This document shows, piece by piece, positions 5,659-10,361 of a stretch of 10,361 nt of DNA (position 1 is its first letter; each line of letters begins with the position of its first letter). The DNA lies in contig JAUWJP010000034.1 of the NCBI GenBank assembly GCA_030607635.1, positions 1-10,361 on the forward strand, in the 5' to 3' direction. A program made the position numbers and the translations under genes. The notes under the pieces are model-generated. The model ran no database searches. It saw only the letters and a list, made by a program, of their open reading frames with translations, and was not told the origin of the DNA. Origin of the DNA: Candidatus Aminicenantota bacterium. GTDB lineage: Bacteria; Acidobacteriota; Aminicenantia; Aminicenantales; Aminicenantaceae.

Positions 5659-6774
5659 ATGAAGAAAACATTTGAGATTAAAGCTTCAGATAGTGATTCC
5701 TCTGCCCGGACCGGGATCATCCATACCCAGCATGGAACTGTTGAAACTCCTGCCTTCGCTCCTGTGGCAAGTCAAGGAACTGTGAAGGGCCTTCCCCACA
5801 GCCTGCTTCAAAACCTGGGAGCTCAGCTCATGCTCGTCAATGCTTACCATCTGTATCTTAGGCCTGGGGTTGAAACAATAAGCAGACTGGGAGGAATTCA
5901 TTCTTTCATCTCCTGGCAGAAGCCAGTTCTCTCTGACAGCGGCGGTTTCCAGATCTACAGCCTCTCCCCTCTTGTTAAAGTGAAAAAGGAAGGAGTTGAA
6001 TTCACCTCTCATCTCGACGGAGCGAAAATCTTTCTTTCTCCCGAGGACGTCGTGGATATCCAGACAAAATTATGTTCGAATATTATAATGGTCTTGGACC
6101 ACTTCCTCCCCTTCCCTTCTTCTGAAGAAAGGATAAAGGAAGCAGTGAAGCTTACCACTCACTGGGCTCAGCGCTCCAAGACCCACTTCCTTCAGCAGGA
6201 TTCTTCTCAGCTTCTATGGGGCATAACCCAAGGCAGCGTATACTGGAACCTGAGAAAGCAGAGCATCGAGGATTTACTTAAAATCGATTTTGATGGTTAT
6301 GCTTTAGGAGGGCTCGGGATAGGAGAGCCAAAATCTCAATTCGCAGAAATCATGGAGAGAGCCGATTCCCTTCTTCCAAAGGAAAAGCCTCGCTATCTCA
6401 TGGGCATAGGCTACATCAGTGACATCTTGGAGGCGGTGGAAAGAGGGATAGATCTTTTCGACTGTGTTCTACCTACAAGAAACGCCCGAAATGGAACTCT
6501 CTTCACAAGCAAGGGGAAAATCGTCATTAAAAACGTAAAATATGCTCAAGACCAAAGACCTCTTGATGAAGATTGTTCATGCTATACTTGCCAGAATTTT
6601 TCCCGTGCCTACCTCCGTCATCTATACGAAAGACAGGAGATTAGCTCCGCTATCCTTAATACAATCCACAATCTTCATTTTTATCTTGACATCTTCAGGA
6701 AAATTAGGCAATCTATTCAATCAAATGCATATAATCGTTTTAAACGCAGTATAATTAAACAGAGAGAGGAATAA
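5659..6774 (+). CDS. tgt: tRNA-guanine transglycosylase (queuosine pathway)
   Basis: Tgt exchanges guanine 34 in the anticodon of GUN tRNAs for a queuosine precursor (preQ1 in most bacteria). The protein is 371 residues, the usual length. D93 in SDSGGFQ is the general acid/base and D268 in FDCVLPTRNARNG is the nucleophile. Zinc ligands are C306, C308, C311 (CSCYTC) and H337 (NTIHN). GITQGSVY and YALGGLGIGEPK form the base-binding side. Two pocket positions are unusual: the common DECxPYP is DHFLPFP (147-153), placing Phe where Cys158 of the Zymomonas enzyme lies, and GGLAVGE is GGLGIGE (217-223), with Ile for Val233. yajC starts four bases after the stop, so the two genes are in one operon. 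A REP-like hairpin lies immediately upstream and no Shine-Dalgarno is visible. The protein is clearly a Tgt; its preferred base is less certain. Confidence 0.96.
   Translation: MKKTFEIKASDSDSSARTGIIHTQHGTVETPAFAPVASQGTVKGLPHSLLQNLGAQLMLVNAYHLYLRPGVETISRLGGIHSFISWQKPVLSDSGGFQIYSLSPLVKVKKEGVEFTSHLDGAKIFLSPEDVVDIQTKLCSNIIMVLDHFLPFPSSEERIKEAVKLTTHWAQRSKTHFLQQDSSQLLWGITQGSVYWNLRKQSIEDLLKIDFDGYALGGLGIGEPKSQFAEIMERADSLLPKEKPRYLMGIGYISDILEAVERGIDLFDCVLPTRNARNGTLFTSKGKIVIKNVKYAQDQRPLDEDCSCYTCQNFSRAYLRHLYERQEISSAILNTIHNLHFYLDIFRKIRQSIQSNAYNRFKRSIIKQREE
6766..6769 (+). promoter_or_regulatory. Shine-Dalgarno of yajC
   Basis: GAGG within the purine run AGAGAGAGGA lies nine bases before the yajC ATG and inside the last codons of tgt. 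It is one of the few clear ribosome binding sites in the window and confirms that start. Confidence 0.7.
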
Positions 6775-6778
6775 TAAA

Positions 6779-7114
6779 ATGATATTTAGTGGGCTTTTCC
6801 TTTTCCTTTCCCAAGCTCCACCCGCTCCTCGCAGCGGGGGAGTCTCCCTCCATTTTTTCATTATGATGGGCCTCGTCTTCCTGGTCTTCTACTTGTTACT
6901 TATCAGACCTCAGCGCACAAGACAGAAAAAGCATCAAGAAATGGTTGAGAACCTCAAGTCAGGAGACAAAATCATAACGTCAGGTGGAATACACGGAACT
7001 ATCATGGGAGTTCAAAAAGACAGGCTTGAGCTAAAAATAGCTTCCAATGTCAAGATTGATATCACCAAAACCTCTATTGCAGTCATCCTAACCCCGCCAA
7101 AAAAGGAAAAGTAA
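6779..7114 (+). CDS. yajC: Sec translocase accessory subunit YajC
   Basis: This is a small single-span membrane protein that associates with SecD-SecF at the SecYEG translocon. It has 111 residues, the normal size. After a short N-terminus rich in Pro and Ala comes a transmembrane helix (about 22-42) ending in the family signature IRPQRTRQKKHQEM (42-55). The conserved cytoplasmic segment LKSGDKIITSGGIHGTI follows, as in other YajC proteins. The gene lies four bases after tgt with a good Shine-Dalgarno, and secD starts 70 bases downstream. The C-terminus is short and lysine-rich. Nothing is unusual in the sequence. Confidence 0.95.
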   Translation: MIFSGLFLFLSQAPPAPRSGGVSLHFFIMMGLVFLVFYLLLIRPQRTRQKKHQEMVENLKSGDKIITSGGIHGTIMGVQKDRLELKIASNVKIDITKTSIAVILTPPKKEK

Positions 7115-7184
7115 CATATCCTTGATCTGCTATTTATAGATAAATTTCATTCGTTTCTCTTCGTGTGAAAGTAATTGGTTTAAG

Positions 7185-8738
7185 ATGAAAAAAGGCCTAC
7201 GTTGGAAAGTTATTCTAACCGCCTTGGTCATTGTTTTTGCTTTGATCTTCGCCTACCCTCCCAAAGACAAAATAGAACTAGGGCTTGACCTCAAAGGAGG
7301 AATGCATCTTGTCCTTCAAGTCGTCACGGATGACGCCTTAAATTACGAAACCGATCAGGCTATTATGCGTCTCGGAGAACAGCTAAAAAAGAAAGATATT
7401 GAACATAAAGCAATCACTAAGAGTACCATAAGTAACTTTTCCGTCCAAGAAATCAACCTTGAGCAAGAAGGGCAGATTAAAGAACTCCTGGACGACTATT
7501 TCAGGGATTGGGATTACTCTATCATCGGCAGAACAGTATCCCTTTCCTTAAAACCAAATATTGCCCGATATTACAGGGACCAGTCAGTCAACCAAGCTCA
7601 GGAAACAATCCGAAACCGAGTTGACGAACTCGGGCTTACTGAACCGACTATACAAAGGCAGGGCCTAACAACAGGAAGCGACAGGATTATAGTCGAACTT
7701 CCCGGAGTCGAAAATCCGGAAAGGGTGAAAAGCATCCTTAAGACCACAGCCCTCTTGGAATGGAAACTTGTCAAAGCAGGACCAGCGCCTGATAGAGAGA
7801 CCCTGCTTGCGGATTTTGGTGGTAAGGTTCCCGAAGATCAGCAGGTCATAAGGGGAGCTCCCAGGAGAACAGAGGGAGGTTACTACCTTGTAACTCAGGT
7901 AGCCCCTGTTACAGGAAAGGATCTGCGAGATGCCCGCCCTTCCATCGATGAATGGAACAACCCAGCTGTATTATTCTCGTTTAACGCGGACGGAGCTCGA
8001 AGGTTCGCTAAACTTACTTCAGAAAATCTTAATAAACCCCTGGGCATTATCCTGGATGGAAAAATTCAAGAAGTGGCAACTATCGAAGATAGAATCTCTG
8101 ACAGTGGAGTATTACGTGGCAAATTCACACAAGAACAGGCTGAAGATATTTCTCTTGTGCTTAGAGCAGGTGCGCTTCCAGCTTCGATCAAATATTTGGA
8201 GGAGAGAACGATCGGTCCTTCACTGGGCGCTGATTCCATCCGGCAAGGACTTACAGCTATCTTCATGGCCCTTATTTTAATCATGGTGTTCATGGTTATC
8301 TATTACCGGCTCTCTGGATTTAACGCTGTTATTGCCCTCATTTTAAATATCATCATACTGATGGGTACTTTGGCCTACTTTAAAGCGGTCCTTACGCTTC
8401 CTGGTATTGCAGGAATCATATTGACTATAGGTATGGCAGTCGATGCCAATGTTTTAGTCTTTGAGAGGATAAGAGAAGAGCTTTCTTCAGGTAAGGGTAT
8501 ATTTAGTTCGATTACATCTGGTTTTTCTCGTGCTTTCAAGACAATTTTGGATGCAAACGTAACCACTATCATCGCCGCTATTTTCCTTTTCCAGTTTGGA
8601 ACTGGTCCCATTAAGGGATTCGCAGTTACGCTTATTATCGGCATTACGGCAAGCATGTTCACCGCCGTGTTTGTTTCCCACTTAATTTTTGACTTATTCC
8701 ATTCAAAAAGAAAAAAAAGAGATGAATTAAGTATATAA
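7185..8738 (+). CDS. secD: Protein translocase subunit SecD
   Basis: SecD works with SecF to pull exported proteins through SecYEG using the proton gradient. It has 517 residues. The first transmembrane helix (about 8-24) is followed by the DLKGG motif (35-39: LGLDLKGGMHLVLQV) and a large periplasmic region (about 27-350) with NRVDELGLTEPTIQRQG and IIVELPGV. Five more membrane helices lie between about 362 and 508. GMAVDANVLVFERIREEL contains D420, the counterpart of the E. coli SecD Asp implicated in proton transport. The C-terminus ends in a basic tail. The gap from yajC (7115-7184) shows no good terminator, promoter or Shine-Dalgarno, so read-through from tgt-yajC is likely. The secF start lies two bases after the stop. 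The sequence is standard for the family. Confidence 0.97.
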   Translation: MKKGLRWKVILTALVIVFALIFAYPPKDKIELGLDLKGGMHLVLQVVTDDALNYETDQAIMRLGEQLKKKDIEHKAITKSTISNFSVQEINLEQEGQIKELLDDYFRDWDYSIIGRTVSLSLKPNIARYYRDQSVNQAQETIRNRVDELGLTEPTIQRQGLTTGSDRIIVELPGVENPERVKSILKTTALLEWKLVKAGPAPDRETLLADFGGKVPEDQQVIRGAPRRTEGGYYLVTQVAPVTGKDLRDARPSIDEWNNPAVLFSFNADGARRFAKLTSENLNKPLGIILDGKIQEVATIEDRISDSGVLRGKFTQEQAEDISLVLRAGALPASIKYLEERTIGPSLGADSIRQGLTAIFMALILIMVFMVIYYRLSGFNAVIALILNIIILMGTLAYFKAVLTLPGIAGIILTIGMAVDANVLVFERIREELSSGKGIFSSITSGFSRAFKTILDANVTTIIAAIFLFQFGTGPIKGFAVTLIIGITASMFTAVFVSHLIFDLFHSKRKKRDELSI

Positions 8739-8740
8739 AA

Positions 8741-9898
8741 ATGCAGATATTTAAAAAGCCCGACTTCAATTTTATGAAGTACAAGCTTTTTGCCTTCGGC
8801 CTGTCTGGAATCATCATCATAGGAGGCATCATTAATATCACCAAGGGCAAAGGAATGAATTACGGCATCGATTTTGCCGGGGGCTCTATGGGCCGGGTGT
8901 TGTTAAAAAACGAGATTCCTACAGATGAGGTCAGGAAATTATTGAGTGATATTGGTTTAGAAAAAAGCCGGATACAGGAAATCGGCGCCAGCAAAAGAGA
9001 ATATTTGATAAGAAGCTTACAGACTTTAGAAAAAAGCCAGGAAGAAGAAATAGAAGCCCATGAAATCATCGGGAATAAAGTAATAGAAGCTTTAAGACTG
9101 CAGGAAGACAGAGCAGCTTTTGAAAAGGGTCTTAAAGATTTGAACACTGTTGATGAGAGGGAATTAACTTTCATTCTTGAAGCTTCTTTTCCCGAAGAAG
9201 CATCGGCCATCGCTCATAATATCCTTTCTTTCAGAATTTCAGAAGGCATTATTCAAGATTATGCCCAGCTTCAACAAGAGAGAGGAATAAGCCAGGAAAT
9301 TATTAACACCCTTGAAGAAAAAACATTTCTTGGCAGTTTGGCTGTTCTCAGCAAGGAAACAGTTGGCCCTCAGGTCGGGCATGACCTTAGAAGAAAAGCC
9401 ACACAGGCCGTAATATGGGCCCTTATCGGGATGCTTATCTACATAGGCATCCGCTTCAAGCTTGCCTACGGAGTTGCCGCCATCTTGACCTTAGCTCACG
9501 ATGTCTTAATCACTCTGGGCATCTTTTCTTTAACCAACAGAGAAATAAACCTTCCGGTTATAGCTGCGATGCTAACTATAGTCGGATACTCGCTGAACGA
9601 TACGATTGTCATCTTCGTCAGAGTCAGGGATAATTTAAGAATTTTGAGGAAACATGACTTTGAAAGAATTCTTGATACAAGTATTAACCAGACCTTAAGC
9701 CGGACTGTGATCACTTCAGGAACAACTTTCTTGACCGTTTTTGCTCTTTATCTATTTGGTGGCGAAGTTATAAATGATTTTGCTTTTACTATTATTATTG
9801 GTGTTATCACAGGAACTTACTCTTCCATCTATCAATCCTGTCCGCTCCTTTACTACTGGAATAAAATATTCAAGCCAAAAAAAGGCATGGCAAAATGA
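8741..9898 (+). CDS. secF: Protein translocase subunit SecF with enlarged periplasmic domain
   Basis: SecF is the partner of SecD in proton-driven protein export. It has 385 residues, longer than the roughly 300-325 common in proteobacteria. TM1 is at about 14-35, then GIDFAGGS (42-49), a periplasmic domain of about 185 residues, and TM2-TM6 from about 223. The extra length is an acidic, helix-prone stretch (about 95-195) before the conserved VGPQVGHDLRRKA. NQTLSRTVITSGTTF and FGGEVINDFAF are typical. The usual GYSxNDxxVxxDRIREN reads GYSLNDTIVIFVRVRDN (282-298): D287 is kept, but the Asp of DRIRE is V293. The start is two bases after secD with no clear Shine-Dalgarno, so it is probably translationally coupled. 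Similar long SecF proteins occur, as I recall, in Acidobacteriota-like groups. Confidence 0.95.
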   Translation: MQIFKKPDFNFMKYKLFAFGLSGIIIIGGIINITKGKGMNYGIDFAGGSMGRVLLKNEIPTDEVRKLLSDIGLEKSRIQEIGASKREYLIRSLQTLEKSQEEEIEAHEIIGNKVIEALRLQEDRAAFEKGLKDLNTVDERELTFILEASFPEEASAIAHNILSFRISEGIIQDYAQLQQERGISQEIINTLEEKTFLGSLAVLSKETVGPQVGHDLRRKATQAVIWALIGMLIYIGIRFKLAYGVAAILTLAHDVLITLGIFSLTNREINLPVIAAMLTIVGYSLNDTIVIFVRVRDNLRILRKHDFERILDTSINQTLSRTVITSGTTFLTVFALYLFGGEVINDFAFTIIIGVITGTYSSIYQSCPLLYYWNKIFKPKKGMAK

Positions 9899-9909
9899 TT
9901 ATTTTAGAC

Positions 9910-9949
9910 TTGTCAAAAATGTTTTTTTCATTTATAATTTTTTTTGACA
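9910..9949 (+). promoter_or_regulatory. Near-consensus promoter of tonB framed by a 9-bp inverted repeat
   Basis: TTGTCA (9910-9915), a 17-base spacer and TATAAT (9933-9938) form a strong sigma70-type promoter, with transcription expected to start near 9945. The perfect arms TGTCAAAAA (9911-9919) and TTTTTGACA (9941-9949) enclose the -10 box and overlap the -35 box and the start site. This layout fits an operator, though the arms are A+T-rich. The promoter gives tonB a start separate from the sec operon. Confidence 0.65.
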
Positions 9950-9968
9950 TAATAAATACCTATAAACC

Positions 9969-9973
9969 GAGGT
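9969..9973 (+). promoter_or_regulatory. Shine-Dalgarno of tonB
   Basis: GAGGT lies six bases before the ATG at 9980. Together with the promoter upstream it gives a short leader of about 35 bases and supports this start. Confidence 0.75.
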
Positions 9974-9979
9974 AAAAAA

Positions 9980-10361
9980 ATGGCTGAAAAAATTAAGCCA
10001 AAAGAAAAGCCTAAAGAAGAAATGCCTTCTCTTTTCAAGGACTCTTTTATTACCGCAGAAAAAGGAGGCTTGAGAAGAGCCTTCGCTCTTCCTGTCGCTA
10101 TTCTCGTTCATGTTTTCCTCGTTGCCTCTTTAGTCATTATTCCCCTTCTTAGCACTCAAAATCTGCCCTCAGTAGAAATTTACAGTGCTTTTCTTGCTCC
10201 TCCTCCACCACCACCACCTCCTCCTCCTCCCCCAGCAAAAAAACGTAAAAGCGCAAAAAAAAGAACACGTATCAGACCTGTCCGAACTCAAACCACAATC
10301 GAACCGGGTAAACTCGTCGCTCCTGTAGTTATACCCGAAGATATAGCTGAAGAAGAACTCA
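9980..10361 (+). CDS. TonB-family energy transducer, N-terminal part, cut by window edge
   Basis: TonB proteins carry the energy of the ExbB-ExbD proton channel across the periplasm to outer-membrane transporters. The first 127 residues are present. A hydrophilic, lysine-rich cytoplasmic segment (1-33) is followed by one transmembrane helix (about 34-57) containing H44, which matches the essential membrane His of TonB; the Ser four residues earlier in E. coli TonB is Ala here. Twelve prolines in a row (74-85) and then a Lys/Arg-rich stretch begin the periplasm-spanning linker. The C-terminal receptor-binding domain lies outside the window, so a TonB-like protein with another C-terminus cannot be excluded. 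The proline run probably needs EF-P for translation. The gene has its own promoter and Shine-Dalgarno, 81 bases after secF. Confidence 0.85.
   Translation, partial: MAEKIKPKEKPKEEMPSLFKDSFITAEKGGLRRAFALPVAILVHVFLVASLVIIPLLSTQNLPSVEIYSAFLAPPPPPPPPPPPPAKKRKSAKKRTRIRPVRTQTTIEPGKLVAPVVIPEDIAEEEL

Noticed and set aside
7115..7184. Separate secD promoter or a riboswitch in the yajC-secD gap
   Set aside because: Only 70 bases, with no paired -35/-10 boxes of good quality and no stable hairpin visible.
9944..9966. TTGACA (9944-9949) with TATAAA (9961-9966) as the tonB promoter
   Set aside because: The spacer is only 11 bases; the TTGTCA-N17-TATAAT pair just upstream has correct spacing.

Overview
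The window carries ten protein-coding genes and almost no spare DNA. The DNA is A+T-rich and the genes are mostly housekeeping. A TonB-type energy transducer and a complete SecD/SecF/YajC set point to a Gram-negative (diderm) bacterium. A MenA-type prenyltransferase suggests that it makes menaquinone or a related quinone. The long periplasmic domain of SecF and the style of the TonB N-terminus resemble Acidobacteriota/Aminicenantota-like lineages, but this is an impression from remembered sequences. It is not a phylogenetic placement.

The left part (1-4429) is read on the minus strand. In transcription order it holds a MenA-type prenyltransferase, signal peptidase I, a DUF62 SAM hydrolase/halogenase-family protein, and a RecD2-type helicase cut by the left edge. 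The first two genes are one nucleotide apart. The DUF62 gene has its own strong-looking promoter placed so close to a GTG start that the mRNA should be leaderless.

A divergent intergenic region (4430-4513) separates the two halves. It contains a perfect 15-bp tandem duplication rich in -10-like sequence and a motif that resembles a dispersed repeat.

The right part (4514-10361) is read on the plus strand: a divergent YchF-like P-loop ATPase/GTPase, tgt (queuosine tRNA modification), yajC, secD, secF and the start of a tonB gene. tgt-yajC-secD-secF is a widely conserved cluster, but queA, which heads it in enterobacteria, is not present here. A REP-like palindrome with a GTAG foot lies directly in front of tgt. 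The tonB gene has its own near-consensus promoter framed by a 9-bp inverted repeat.

I see no CRISPR array, tRNA, rRNA, complete mobile element or obvious new multi-gene system. The points worth checking are unusual active-site residues in otherwise standard enzymes (DUF62 His to Glu, the Tgt base pocket, YchF switch II, the SecF DRIRE motif) and several small intergenic elements. No gene-free stretch is longer than about 115 bases.
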